DNA of 64,000 bases from Palaemon carinicauda (GCF_036898095.1 NC_090766.1:31896972-31960971), one strand, 5' to 3'. Positions 1-11,260 are shown, counted from the first letter of the stretch. Notes: generated from the letters alone by a model not told the origin. Numbers and translations are program-made.

Positions 1-1491
1 TGATCCTGCATCTAGGGACCATCCCGACTCTATCAGTGTGAACCTGGATAGAGCGTCCGCTGTCACATTGCGGACTCCTTGAAGGTGAACTGTCGACAGG
101 TACCACTTCTTCTTTTCCGCCAGTCGAAAGATGGACAACATCACCTGGTTAAGTGGTGGTGACCTCGATCCTCGTTGATTCAAGCATCTCACAATCACCT
201 CGCTGTCCAGTACCAACCTTATGTGGATCGAGCGACGAGGGGAGACTTTCTTCAAGGTAAGGAGTACTGCCATAGCTTCCAGAAAGTTTATGTGAAATGT
301 CTTGAATAGATTGGACCAAGTTCCTTGGGCCTTCTTCCAATGAGAATGACCTCCCCACCCCTCCTTCGAGGCGTCTGTGTGAATAGTCAACGATGGGGGA
401 GGTGGCTGAAGAAGCACCGACTTCTTTAGTTACCTGACTTGGGACCAAGGCCTGAGAAGCGTACGTAGACGAAGTGGTACTGGTCTTATCAGATCTCTTC
501 GCGCGTTTGATGCATAACTTTTCCAAACTCCGGTTGCATCCTTTAGCTGTGCTCTTAGCACCGGGTCTGTTACTGAGGCAAACTGGAGAGAACCCAGCAC
601 TCTCTCCTGTTCGCGTCTTGATATTCTTTCGGAATCCAGAAGTCTCTTTGACAAAACCAGCTATCTCCTTCCTCTTCTTCGCCAGGATGGAGAGTTGGTG
701 TGACACTAGGTCCCAGTGGATTCCCAACCACTGGAACTTTTGAGATGGAGAAAGCAGAGACTTTTTTCTGTTGATCTTGAAGCCTAGATGCTCTAGGAAC
801 TGGATCACCTGTAGGGAAGCTTGCAAACATTCTGTCTTGGATGCTGCCCACACCAGCCAGTCGTCCAGGTAGGCTACCACCTGGATTCCCTTTAGGCGTA
901 ATTGTTTGAGAGCTGCGCTCGCAAGCTTCGTGAAGATCCTTGGGGCTATGTTTAGCCCGAATGGCATGGCTCTGAAGGCGTAGAGTCTTCGATGTAGCTT
1001 GAACCCTAGGTAGGGGGAGAGTTGGCGATTGATTGGAACGTGCCAATAGGCGTCTGACAAATCTATGGAGACGGTATATGCCTCTTGGGCAGTAAGGTCC
1101 TTAGGTGTTGCAGTGTTAGCATCTTGAACTTGCAGTTCACTATGAACATGTTGAGTGGCGACAAGTCCAGAATGACTCTGAGTTTTTCTGAGTCCTTCTT
1201 GGGAACACAAAACAGCCTCCCTTGGAATTTGATGGACTTTACCCTTCTGATTACTCTTTTCTCCAACAGCTCTTGAATGTACTCCTCCAGAACGGGGGTG
1301 GAGTGTTGAAAAAATCTAGGGCACGGAGGTGGAGTGCTGTACCAGCTCCAACCCAGTCCATTCTTGAGTAGGCTGTGGGCCCAGGGATCGAAGGTCCACC
1401 GATCCCGAAAATTCTGAAGTCTCCCTCCTACCGGTATCATCTCACTTTGGCTGCTGTTGCCCTGAGATCTTGCCTCCTTGACCGCGACCAC
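1..1491 (-). pseudogene. DIRS-A reverse transcriptase–RNase H, frameshifted, truncated by window edge
   Basis: This encodes the RT that would copy the element RNA and the RNase H that would remove the template. Readable blocks on the minus strand are an N-terminal RT block with VILDLSPLN and RTLLPK, a second block with VSIDLSDAYWHVPIN, AMPFGLNIAPRIFTKLA and the catalytic box YLDDW, and a third block EQERVLGSLQFASVTDP. Small indels near 1088 and 645 change frame, and an in-frame TAA lies near 430. The RNase H part (HTDAS..., TADALSR-type end) runs to base 1. YLDDW is the DIRS form of the YxDD box. The frame starts inside the 3' end of gag, so gag and RT overlap. A functional product is not expected. 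Confidence 0.88.
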
Positions 1492-3396
1492 CCCCGAATC
1501 CCCTTCCCCTTGAGAGGCGTCTAGACGAACCTCTGGCTGCTCCTCTAGGCTTCGCTCGAAAGGTAGTCAACTGCCCTTCGAACGCTGGGTTAAATGCCGG
1601 AGACTGCGTAGACACGGCTTGGGGTACCCACTGGTACGTGGTCGGGGTTTGTGCCACCATCTGGGGCACTGTAGGCATAGGAAGTTGTTGCTGCTGCTGT
1701 CTGAATGGCTTGGCTGGCCGAGAGGGTAGCCTAGTCTTCTTAGTCTTCCTCTTTGGTTGGGGACCCTCATCCGGGGAAGACTTTCTCTTGAGAGATAGGC
1801 CCCACTTCTGGAGAAGGTTTCTATTCTCCGTGGCGGCCTTATCTACAACCTCCTTGATCGCTTCGCTAGGGAAGAGGTCTTTGCCCCAAATGCTGGAGGA
1901 GATTAGCTTCCTTGGCTCGTGCCTCACCGCAGCCGAGGAGAACAAGAACTCCCTACAAGCCCTCCTAGCTTTGACGAAGCTATAAAGGTCCTTTGTAACT
2001 GTGGCTAGGTGTGTCTTAGCCACTACCATAAACATTTCATCGACCTTGGGGTCACTTGCCATTGTCTCCAGAGTCGTTTGATGAGACATTGAGGCAGCAA
2101 GTCTTTCTTTTGTCTCACGCTCCCTGCGCAAAAGAAAGTCAGACAGCTTGGGGAGGTTCTCACTGAACTGACGTCCGGCAATATCAGCCTCCAACTTCCC
2201 AACTGAGAAGGTAAGATGGACGTCCTTCCAGTCCTTGTGGTACATGGGTAGGGCCAAAGACAGAGGTTTACACTCCTCCAAGGAGGTGCATGGCTTACCT
2301 GCCTCAATCGCTTTCAGCACAGCTGTAAACCCTTTCTGCATAAAGGGGAAAGCTCTAGAAGGAGAGGACACAAAAGAAGGGTGCTTCTTACTCAAAGCAG
2401 GTACCTTTGAGTTTGTGAAGCCCTCTCTTTCATCGAGCTTGACAGTAAAGCTTGAGCCTTAGCGTGGTCAAAAACTATGACCTCCTTCGGCTCCGTTTCT
2501 TCCTTTGAGGCTGGTTCCTTCCTTAGACGGACATAACAGTCCGGATACGACTCCTTGCTGGGCCAGAATTCCACCTCCTCAAGGGGGACTGAGCCCAACT
2601 TCTCCGAAATGACGATTTTTCCCGTCGTCATAGGCATGTGCTCGGCATACCTCCAAGGGTTGGCATCTGAGCACAAGGGAAGGTCTTTCCCGCTGAGCTG
2701 CTTCTGGGGCCCACGTGATGCTGCAAGTCTCCGCATCGCCAGCTTCATTGCAGCAGCCTTCTCATTATTTTCCCTCTGCATCTGTTGGATCAATCCAACG
2801 AAGGAGGAAAGGGTCTTTCCCAGCTCATCTGGGAGAGAGAACGATGTTGAGGGAATAGGTTTAGGGGCCTGAAGCGGAGTAGCCGACACCTCGTCGAACT
2901 CTTCCTCCTCATTGTCTGAAGCCTGCTCCTCTTCCTGGTCTTCTGCCAAAAGGTCTTTTTCCAGACACTCGGACACCTCCGACATCCTATCGTCCAACTG
3001 GATGTCCTGCAGGGCGTCCGCGACTTCAGCATCCACCGGGATCTGCACCAACGGTATCTCCGCTTGAGGTTGAGGAATCACTGCCTCCGCTGACGCCTTG
3101 GGGAAAAGGTAAGCCCCCATCTCCTCCCTTGGAAGATAGGGGCCAGAAGTGTTCTTCTGAAAGCCCCTTACCCAGGTACGAAGCTTCTCCATTGCTGCGT
3201 CCCTTGACTCCGCCGTCTTAGGGGAATCAAAAGCCTCAGTAATCAGGTTTGTGCATACGGTACATACCTGCGGGTCCCAATACCGGAGATCACTTTTGGA
3301 GACTGCGCATGCCGCGTGCCTCCTACACAAGTCATGTCCGCAGAAGTTCTTGCTGCGAACGTTGCAGAAAACACTTCCACACTTCGGATGGTATTC
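1442..3396 (-). pseudogene. DIRS-A gag (main exon), one frameshift
   Basis: This is a structural Gag-like protein of the DIRS-A particle. The exon begins after a good 3' splice site (polypyrimidine stretch then ACAG, exon base 3396). It reads EYHPKCGSVFC and continues with a Cys/His cluster (CGHDLCRRHAAC, CTVC) that resembles a zinc-binding module. An acidic region follows (about 2900..3000, EEEQASDNEEEEFDE), then a conserved core (GRQFSENLPKLSDFLLRRE). The C-terminus is basic and rich in Gln, Gly and Arg (GGGRGQGG), suggesting RNA binding. A one-base insertion near 2430 shifts the frame between the two halves; the DIRS-B protein bridges it. Identification as Gag rests on position and homology to the B and C copies, not on a known catalytic motif. 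Confidence 0.8.
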
Positions 3397-4494
3397 CTGT
3401 AAAGAGAAGAAAATTCCATGAGTATCAAGTGAACTACGTATCACTGGATATACATAGCTTAGAATAACTAAACTAGAAAGGAAAGACACACACTTGTATT
3501 TCCCGCACAGTCAATTGCTGCAACCTTCCAGATAATAAAATTGTATGGTTATTCTATTCTAGAGTGATCAAGAAAATTTCCAGAGGAAAACAGGTGTAGC
3601 TCACACCCAAATAAGTGATTTTAAAATACTGGATAGTAGAAAAAAAGAACTCACTTTCTTTATCTGCATGGTTACACCAAAGGGCTGTGCAAGACAACAC
3701 AAGAGTGTTAGAAAAACTTAGTGTTGTAACATATACTATACTATAGTTTTCTCCCTACAGTACAGTATATACTATACTGAAAAATACTGGCTACAGTATA
3801 GAAGGTAATGTGCCGGCCGGCACACACCTTAACTAGTTCCAAAGTATAAGTGAACCCTCGTTTATCGCGGTAGATAGGTTCCAGACCTGACCGCGATAGG
3901 TGAAAATCCGCTTAGTAGTGACACCATATTTACCTATTTATTTAACATGTATATTCCGAATTTTAAAACCTTCCCTTGTACGTAGTACTGTTAACAAACT
4001 ACCCTTTAATGTACAGAACACTTAATGCATGTACTACAGTACCCTAAACTAAAACAGGCACAAATATTAAAGGCGACTTTATATCATGCGTTTCCTAAAC
4101 ACGCCAAAAAGCACCATAAAAAATGGCAACCAATGTTTTGTTTACGTTTATCTCTGATCATAATGAAGAAACAAACGCATTTACACATCTGTGTATAGGT
4201 TAGTTTTTGCATCGATTATATCGATTATTCAGTACAGTATGTTGATTTTGTTATTACCAATGTTTTACTTAATTTTTATTAGGACTTCCAAATGAAATGT
4301 TTTTCTTCATGACGCCGCCTGAAACGACGGCGTCATAAAGTACGCTCAGTAAACAAACGGAGGCATTTAACGCGCATGATGAAAGTGATAAATAATGATA
4401 TTACAGTAAAAGCTTTTATAAAATATGTTATTACAAATATTATTTATCGTATCTATATAAAATCATGCATACGTAGCAAAGCAGGAAAACAATT

Positions 4495-4498
<4 letters not shown>

Positions 4499-4574
<76 letters not shown>
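4499..4574. repeat. (GA)n microsatellite
   Basis: About 38 uninterrupted GA units lie inside the pogo-like element. The apparent Arg-Glu reading frame over it is an artefact. Confidence 0.98.
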
Positions 4575-4576
<2 letters not shown>

Positions 4577-4767
4577 ATTTTACATACGTAAATGTAAATT
4601 TAAAAAAAAAAGCCCCATTTCATATAAAATAGATTACAAATATTTTACTTTATCATATTACAGTAGTCTGTATAATACTGTAAAGTTCAGTACAGTATGT
4701 TGTTGTTATAGTCGTGGCGATGAAATTCTCACGAAACAAAAACCCGCCATTTGATTACAACAGCTGA

Positions 4768-4772
<5 letters not shown>

Positions 4773-4854
<82 letters not shown>

Positions 4855-4868
4855 TCTCTCTCTCTTTC
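4773..4868. repeat. (CT)n microsatellite
   Basis: About 47 CT units with one CC interruption near the 3' end, inside the pogo-like element. Confidence 0.98.
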
Positions 4869-5323
4869 GTGTTATACAATACTTACATTTAGATGAAGAA
4901 ACTAAAATTAGTTTCCTTAGTGTCAATTACATACGAAACGAAAAAGTTATGCCGAGTCTACATCCATTTCAATCATAGCTAAAAATACGGCATCCGATTT
5001 CATCAGCAAACCACTATATTTTGGGAAACATCATCTTATTCTAGAAAATTGCTACTCTTTAAATAGTTAATTGCACATTAAGAAACCGTGAACTTTTGTG
5101 TTTTAAAAATCGAGTATTGTTGACTTCTTTTTGTTTTAGTTTTGGCTGTGATTAGATCAGTTGACATCTAGCTGCCGCTCGAGAGTGTATGAATACTGTA
5201 CACTAACAAAGTATCATTTATACAATTTCTTAAGTTATTCAAACCGTCTACAGTATACAATTGATATTACATAAGCACCAATGTGTTATAACCTATCAAT
5301 TTTTTTTGTTTATTACATTTAAA

Positions 5324-5325
<2 letters not shown>

Positions 5326-5404
<79 letters not shown>
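5326..5404. repeat. (CT)n microsatellite
   Basis: About 39 uninterrupted CT units, the third dinucleotide array inside the same DNA element. Confidence 0.98.
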
Positions 5405-5405
<1 letters not shown>

Positions 5406-5624
5406 ACAAATGATATCTTTGTTGCTCCTCAAAGTTTCATTTATATTGAAAATCAATCATGATTCAATTTTCCTTACTTTCTCCAATCTCGCACCATCGG
5501 TCACATCGCGGTATTTTCGAAATTTCCGGAAAATCCGCGATATATGTGTATACATACGTTATGAAAAAAATCCGCGAAGTGGTGAATCCCTATGGTCGAA
5601 CCGCGAAGTAGCGAGGGCTCACTG

Positions 5625-6290
5625 TACTTATAGACTATAAGGCGGAAGAACGCTGGTTCAAATGCGTGTGCCAGCCGGCAGTGACTGCCGGCCGGCAACT
5701 ACACAAGACGGCACACACCTTAACTAGTTCCAAAGTATACTACTTATAGACTATAAGGCGGAAGAACGCTGGTTCAAATGCGTGTGCCGGCCGGCAACTA
5801 CACAAGATAGCACCCGGCTGCCGGCCGCCAAATGTAGCGGCCGGCAGAACCTCGGTGTGTTTCTATTGCAGGCCGGCAACTAAACAACGGTAGCACCCGG
5901 CTGCCGGCCACTAATCATAGCGGCCGGCAGAACTATGGTGTGATAATATAGCCGGCCGGCAAAGGTATACAACCAATGCCGGCCGGCAGCAAAAGAACCA
6001 GAGAACTTCCAACTACCCGGCTGCCGGCCACTTAGGCCGGCAGCCGAGCTAGGGTACAAACACTAGAAGAAAAACAGAATGGATGCCGGGATAAGAGACT
6101 GTACTGCCTCATAGCCCGGCAACCCGAAAGAGTGCACATAAGGAAGGGGAGAATATAACTTCAGGCTTCCTTGACCAATGCCATCTGGCTCTACAGACAA
6201 ACATGGAGGAGAGACCAAGGGAGGTCCGGGCAGCACTCAAAGCAGAAGACCCTTGCCGGCCGGCACGCACTGCCGGCCGGCAAGGGACTA
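5625..6290. repeat. Tandem duplications rich in the palindrome GCCGGCCGGC
   Basis: A unit of about 115 bp beginning TACTTATAGACTATAAGG occurs at 5626 and again at 5745, and the tail of a further unit lies left of the pogo-like insertion (3801..3848). From about 5810 a second degenerate unit (AGCACCCGGCTGCCGGCC...) repeats. The decamer GCCGGCCGGC and close variants recur throughout and return at 6253..6290. Confidence 0.85.
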
Positions 6291-7382
6291 AGTCAACTCC
6301 ACATCCTAACCTATGCTAGGTACAGATGTAGAATGACGGACAGGGATGCAATGGCTAGGCCATCACTAAGGAAAGAGGGGGAAAGGGGGAAAGAGGGTCC
6401 TGCCAACCTTACTCTAATAATGAATCACCCGCAGCCAAGAAAACTCGTCTTAGCCTAGGGGAGATCCGAGGAGGGAGGCCATCAATACCTGCCAACTCCC
6501 TTGGAACCAAAGCAAGGAAGGCGTTGTTATTCACAGAAAAGGAGGATCTCATCCTCCACACCGAGAACAACAACAATGGACTAGTCTGATAGATCACAAA
6601 AAGAAGGAATCATCTCGTACAGAAACCTTCGAAAGTGAACTAAGGAGGCTAAGCCTCCTATGTCTGCTGTCAGCCTAGCAAGGGAATCTCAACCACAAGC
6701 TAGACAGAAACAGACTCAGACTAAGAACTCTGATGTCCTGCCCCCTTCCTGAAGCCAGACTTACCGGAAACAGGAAAGAACAGAAACACCCTAATATAGT
6801 TGTATCTAAAGTCAATTCAGATAAACCATTAGGGTTAAGCCCAAGGCTTAAGCAGAGGGAAAGGGATTGCACACATTCTCCGAAGAGAAGAGAGCAACCG
6901 GGGAGTGTGAGAAAATATACTATGGCCCCATAGACAACTAGCCTAGGCGCGAAGAGAATCGATTTCCTAAATCACCGAAACTCACTCGTATACTATCTTG
7001 GAAGAAAATCAACACAATCTTAAATGTATAAAACTGCTTAAAGCTTAAATAAAATTTGAAAACACTCGGAAATCTGAATATCATGCAGGAAAGTACTAGG
7101 GCCAAACGACTAGGCTACAAGGTCTAGCGTAGGCCAGAATCGGCAAATCATTCGCCAAAACGAAAATACTAAAAGCATCATATAAAGAAATCCTATGTAA
7201 CGCTGAATAGCTAAAATTATTAAAGCGAAACAGCCGGGAACGTCGCTCTGGCTAACTAAAGAACTCATGCATAGCGAGCGACAGCGTCCAGGACGCCTCC
7301 GGTAGGCAACCGCTCTTGTAACAACGATATCAATATCAAATTATTTTAAAATCACCAAGAGCTTACATTTATACATAAAAGA

Positions 7383-7424
7383 GATAATACTCAACTTATC
7401 AGAAGCAGAAGTTGGAGAAAGCAT
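7383..7424 (-). CDS. DIRS-A candidate gag start exon (short N-terminal peptide)
   Basis: On the minus strand an ATG at 7424 opens a short peptide, MLSPTSASDKLSI, which resembles the start peptides of DIRS-B (MSQPSASPSSGKLSTK) and DIRS-C (MADSQDTPSKLST). It lies 421 bases inside the 5' end, against 424 in DIRS-B. No clean GT donor follows in A, so splicing from this copy is doubtful and the exon end is approximate. The call rests on comparison between the three copies. Confidence 0.45.
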
Positions 7425-7599
7425 TATAATGTTGAAATAAACCAAGAATTGCGAGATAACACAGGGAAAAAACACGGAGTTGTTGAGCTACGCAAAAAGG
7501 AATACAGATGGCGCCGTGAGCGGCGCAATGCACGCTTACGAAACGGGAGAGGAGAGATACCTTGCGAGCGGCTCTCCTTTCTTTCTCGTTTTTCGTTTT

Positions 7600-7845
7600 C
7601 TTGCCAATTGACCCCTTCGAAGTGTTAACTCTGTTCAGGGTGCAGATTGCTATGTGGCGTGTCAAGAATACGTCCTCTGATATTTCGCGATATCCCTGGT
7701 TCTTTTATTAGGGTAATTTGCTCCAGGAGTTAGAATTCTGGGTACCTTAAGGTAAATTCTCTGGGAATATCGCCGTAGTTATATATACCCAAGGAAGCTA
7801 CCCTTTAGGAACTTCCATCAGGACGACATGGCTTGAGCCCAAAAA
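7600..7845 (-). repeat. DIRS-A 5' terminal repeat
   Basis: Reverse-complemented, this matches the left terminal repeat of DIRS-B: the GGGCTCAAGCCATG edge, GTAGCTTCCTTGGGT, CCCAGAGAATT, CAGAATTCTAACT and GCCACATAGC occur in the same order. The partner repeat lies outside the window. The inner limit is approximate. Confidence 0.8.
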
Positions 7846-8712
7846 GTTATTTGTATTTTTCCTAACTACACAAATCCTTGGTCATGGCAAAGTAGCCAAC
7901 TACTTTGAACCAGTGGTCAGTCCAGGAAGTAGCTTGGAGGCTGGCCATGGCGGCAAACTTGAGTACAATGAACAAGGTGCTCTCATACTTGTCTTTCTCC
8001 TAGGAACTATGCCATCAACCAGGCCATCTTGTACATAGAATCTTCGTTGTCAAGAGAATGGGGGAGGCAAGATCTTGTTTGACTGGCTGGAGCGTAGAAA
8101 ATTCAAGTGACGAGATCTGCAAAATAACCTACCAAAGCTCCATGAGCAAGCTCCCACCCTAGACACTCAAGGGCATGCTCAGACTCTTGAGGGGCTCCGA
8201 TATGCCAATCAATGGATGTTATCCCCTTTCACAGGTACCCCTGTTACCTTTCCCGAGAACTTTGTACTCAACAAATGAGGGCAGGGACATCAAGGAATGA
8301 GGACTCGGTCTTGGGGTTCTTCGATTCCACAGGCACAGTTTTAACCCTTACGAGGAGCGAGGCCTCGACATGTACCTTAGTAGAGAGTCCTAAAAAAATT
8401 GATTGAAGATATGCCAAAGTCTCTAGCCGGTGGAAGAATGTCTGTCTCCACTGACAGCTGCTATCAAAGTCGCCACTTCCAGCCAGATAACTACCTGCCA
8501 ACTGTTTACACCTCATAATAAGTTTTAACTAACGTATTCTCAACATTCACTGTTATCTCTCTTATGTAAAGGACGATGCATTTGTATTTGTGCCTGAACA
8601 ATTATACTTCTATAGAGCGATGTTTTGTATCTGTGTGGGAGCAAATGCTTTTCGATACCTACAAATTTAGACGTACTCTTTTCAACAATTAAAGGAACAA
8701 AGGTGAACTTAC
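7846..8712. other. Probable host intron with an old terminal-repeat remnant at its left edge
   Basis: No supported gene. The first 35 bases contain TTTGTATTTTTCCTAACTA, a motif also found at the left end of DIRS-D and at 9133; it is probably a relic of a D-like DIRS end. The remaining sequence is unremarkable. On the minus strand it would be intron following the exon that ends at 8713. Confidence 0.4.
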
Positions 8713-8943
8713 TTGAAAAAAGAATTGGAGCACCAGGTTGAGTGCAAAGCAGGTCTCTCGCCTGTGAAGGCCTTGCTTCAGCTTATCAATCAGGACATTG
8801 GGCAAAACAGTGTTGGTTATGGTTGGCCGTTCTTGCTCTAAATTGGGCTTTTCCTGGTTTGCGATCCACCACCAAGCTGAGAGCAACACAGTAACTCCTC
8901 CCGCAACAAACATAAACAGATTCCAAAAGAGGATCTCTAACAT
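8713..8943 (-). CDS. N-terminal segment of a PDZD8-like (SMP-type) ER membrane protein
   Basis: The reading frame starts at an ATG with a purine-rich context (GTCAGAATG) and gives 77 residues, phase 0 at the donor. Residues 1 to about 27 form a hydrophobic membrane anchor (NLFMFVAGGVTVLLSAWWW). The segment RRETCFALNLVLQFFFQ near the end resembles the RETC-F-LN-x-x-LFLFRE motif that I recall opening the SMP lipid-transfer domain of PDZD8, an ER protein at organelle contact sites. The rest of the gene would continue to lower coordinates, past or around DIRS-A. Another SMP or membrane protein is possible; only one exon is visible, so the assignment is tentative. Confidence 0.45.
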
Positions 8944-9027
8944 TCTGACTCCTATTACTAGATACTGAAGTACTGCTTATAAAAGAGAAGCTACCAACAA
9001 TACGCGATTAACCCGCTTGCACAACCA
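8713..9027 (-). other. Candidate host exon (5'UTR plus first coding segment)
   Basis: On the minus strand a strong acceptor (13 T residues then CAG at 9028..9030) precedes base 9027, and a good donor (TCAA|GTAAGT, intron starting at 8712) follows base 8713. The 315-bp exon holds an 84-base leader and a coding segment ending exactly on a codon boundary. The surrounding DNA on both sides is mobile-element sequence, but this exon matches no element in the window. Confidence 0.6.
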
Positions 9028-9361
9028 CTGAAAAAAAAAAAAAGATAGAGATTGAAAAATTTCATTAGACATAAAAAATTTCATAAACTGGTAATCAAAG
9101 TACATAAATGTAGAGTACAGCATCAGAATATTTTTAAGGTAATTTGTATTTTTCCTGACTATACAAATCTAGGTCCTTTAATAGGAGTATGCTTTCAGCT
9201 AAGCTGGCTACAGTTGTTAAAATCTCAGGTGAGATTAAAGAGAATAAGGTAAGAGTGAGTGATAAAAGTTTTATAGCAGTATGCCAGCTTTTGCTGATTT
9301 CTTCTATAAAAAGAATGTAAGGTTTGTATTCTATGTAAGAGAAAGTGATAAAAACTAAATA
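9028..9361. other. Probable host intron with D-like DIRS end relic
   Basis: The acceptor polypyrimidine tract of the exon lies at 9030..9045. At 9127..9215 the motif AATTTGTATTTTTCCTGACTA and the following 60 bases are diverged relatives of the DIRS-D left end. No gene is seen. Confidence 0.45.
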
Positions 9362-9661
9362 TGGAATTTTTATTATAAAATTAATCTTTAAATATACTTA
9401 CCTGGTAGTTACATACAGTATATATAGCTTAAATCCAGCGCTTCGTCGCATACATAGCAGAAATTCAAATTTCGCGGCAATCGACACCATGACAGTAAGC
9501 GGTCGTACATGAGCGCCATCTCTCATAGGTTACCAGAAATATTCCCAACATTCCTCAGAAATTCCATGCCCCTGTTTTCAGAGGGGAGGAGGGAGGACCC
9601 TTTTATATATGTAACTACCAGGTAAGTATATTTAAGAATTAATTTTATAATAAAAATTCCA
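9362..9661 (-). repeat. DIRS-F 3' terminus and inverted copy in the internal complementary region
   Basis: Bases 9362..9420 (GGAATTTTTATTATAAAATT... to TTACCTGGTAGTTACAT) recur as their reverse complement at 9602..9661 with a few mismatches. This is the same spacing, about 290 bp, as in DIRS-E and remnant G. Bases 9662..9690 then begin a copy of the opposite (5') end. Confidence 0.85.
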
Positions 9662-9689
9662 TTTTCAAATATGTAACTTCCCTGGTAGT

Positions 9690-9820
<131 letters not shown>

Positions 9821-10244
9821 CTGATTGACACCACTGGTGGTGGGTAGAAAACCTCATCCTATCGGGAATTCGTATAATTATTAATAGCTACAATTAGTAG
9901 TACCAATAATCTAGTTCTTACCTGATAAGGAACCTGGCTTCATAGTTATTCTGCCTCATTTGACTGCATTCCTTAAGAGACTCAGCAATCCACTCAGGGG
10001 GCTGTAAAAGTCTCTGTGGGGCTGCCACAAGGTCCTCAACCTTAGCGTGGCTAGACCTCCACCCTTGCTACCCTGGCATAGCCATAGATAATGAATCTGA
10101 CCACCTACTCCAAAGTTAAAAACACACATCATAAAAAACTAACTTGACTTGCATCCCAGACTGTGGAAGGCTGCAACAACCTTCACAGACAGCCTGTGAA
10201 CACAAGTACAAGAAAAAAAAAGGCAAGGGTATTTAATAAAAAAA

Positions 10245-11260
10245 GGTTATAGGGAAGAGGCAGTAGACCCTTCTCCAAATACGATGCTGGAGGTAACATA
10301 AGGACCCAGGGAATAACAATCTTCATACTGTGTCTGGACATCCTTGAGATAACAGTCCGTGAAGATTGATTTACTTCGCCAGAAAGTAGCCTCCAAAATT
10401 GATTTCATTGACCTATTGTGCTTGTAAGCCATAGAAATTGCTACAGCTCTAACCTCATGTGGTTTTACCTTAAGGATGGGGAAAACTTCTTACTTCACAA
10501 TTCTGGTGAGCTTCCCTTATCAAATCCTTAATGAAAAAAGCCAGGGTATTCTTTGATAAAGGCAAAGATGACTTTTTAAATGAGCATCAGAGGTCGTCTG
10601 CTTGTCCTCTCAGGTGTTTGGACGCGTGCAGATAAAAATTTTAGAGCTCTCACTGGACAAAGGCCTTTCTCCTTTCTCCGTCCAATTAAGTGAGATAGCT
10701 CTGGGATGGTAAAAGATCTTGGCCAAGGTCGATAAGGATTCTCGTTTTTAGCGAGAAAGCCTAGCTGAAGGGAGCAAACTGCATTGTCTCCATTAAAGCC
10801 CACCTTCTTGCTGATGGCTTGTAACTATCCTATTCTTTTGGCTGTAACCAATGCAAATAGGAAAAGTGTCTTCTTGGTAAGATCCTTCCAAGATGCCTTG
10901 TCCAAGGGTTCAAACCTACTTGAGGTTAAAAAGGCCAGGATTACATCCAGGTTCCAAGAGGAAGTTGGATTGTCCTTCCTCTTATCGTCTCAAAAGATCT
11001 AATGGGATCTGAAAGATCCTTGTTACCTGACACGTCAATGTGTCGGTGACGAAAGACGGAGGCTAGCATGCTGCGGTAACCCTTGATGGTAGGCACAGCC
11101 ACCTTCTCTTTTGAATGCAGATACAACAGAAAATCTGCTATTTTGGCTAAAGAGGTACTAGTAGAGGAAAGTTTGTTATTCCTGCACCATACTCTAGATA
11201 TGTCCCACTTGGATTGGTAAACCCTAATAGTAGTAATGTTCTAGGGGTATTTACCAAACA
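10245..11260 (-). pseudogene. DIRS-F tyrosine recombinase, fragmented
   Basis: This would be the recombinase that integrates the circular DNA intermediate. On the minus strand an N-terminal part is readable (RVYQSKWDI, IADFLLYLHSKEK, IKGYRSMLASVFRHR), then a middle part in other frames (NENPYRPWPRSF, CPVRALKFLS), then the C-terminal part with HEVRAVAISMAYKHNRS and a Tyr in DCYLKDV. The H-x-x-R and Tyr positions match the catalytic pattern of the family and align with DIRS-D and DIRS-E. Several frame breaks between 10440 and 10940 make it a pseudogene. Confidence 0.8.

Larger units (their letters stand above)
3849..5624. mobile_element. Non-autonomous pogo/Tigger-like DNA transposon (large MITE) with TA target
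   Basis: The left end AGTGAACCCTCG...CGCGG is matched in inverted orientation by the right end (CGCGAAGTAGCGAGGGCTCACTG), giving terminal inverted repeats of about 25 bp with several mismatches. The right junction is followed by TA. A second copy of the flanking sequence without the element exists at 5706..5760 because the host sequence is tandemly duplicated, and it shows a TA at the insertion site. No transposase can be read. The ends resemble the CCTCGTTT..GCG type of Tigger elements; family assignment is an inference. The interior is AT-rich and holds three long dinucleotide arrays. Confidence 0.7.
3397..7382 (-). other. DIRS-A leader/intron region with nested insertion and tandem repeats
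   Basis: There is no convincing coding sequence here. The stretch corresponds to the gag intron seen in DIRS-B, lengthened by a 1.8-kb DNA transposon (3849..5624) and GCCGGC-rich tandem repeats (5625..6290). The remainder (6300..7380) shows no recognisable gene. Open frames over the GA and CT tracts are only dipeptide repeats. Confidence 0.6.
1..7845 (-). mobile_element. DIRS-A: lineage I DIRS retrotransposon, minus strand, 3' part outside the window
   Basis: Read on the minus strand, the order is 5' terminal repeat (about 7600..7845), start exon, long leader with a pogo-like insertion, gag (3396..1442), RT and RNase H (1491..1). The tyrosine recombinase and 3' end lie beyond base 1. The 5' terminal repeat is clearly homologous, base by base with gaps, to that of DIRS-B, including the shared outer motif GGGCTCAAGCCATG. 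Gag and RT proteins also match DIRS-B closely. At least four frame disruptions show it is inactive. The outer end at about 7845 is inferred from the DIRS-B end. Confidence 0.85.

Noticed and set aside
4376..4978. Open frames encoding Arg-Glu or Leu-Ser runs
   Set aside because: They are translations of GA/CT microsatellites with no flanking coding signal.
5640..5680. tRNA-like B box (GGTTCAAATGC) suggesting a tRNA gene or SINE
   Set aside because: No matching A box at the right spacing, no cloverleaf could be drawn, and the sequence is part of a 115-bp tandem unit.
8212..8516. Short open frames between DIRS-A and the host exon
   Set aside because: No recognised motif, no splice context, and overlapping frames on both strands of equal length.
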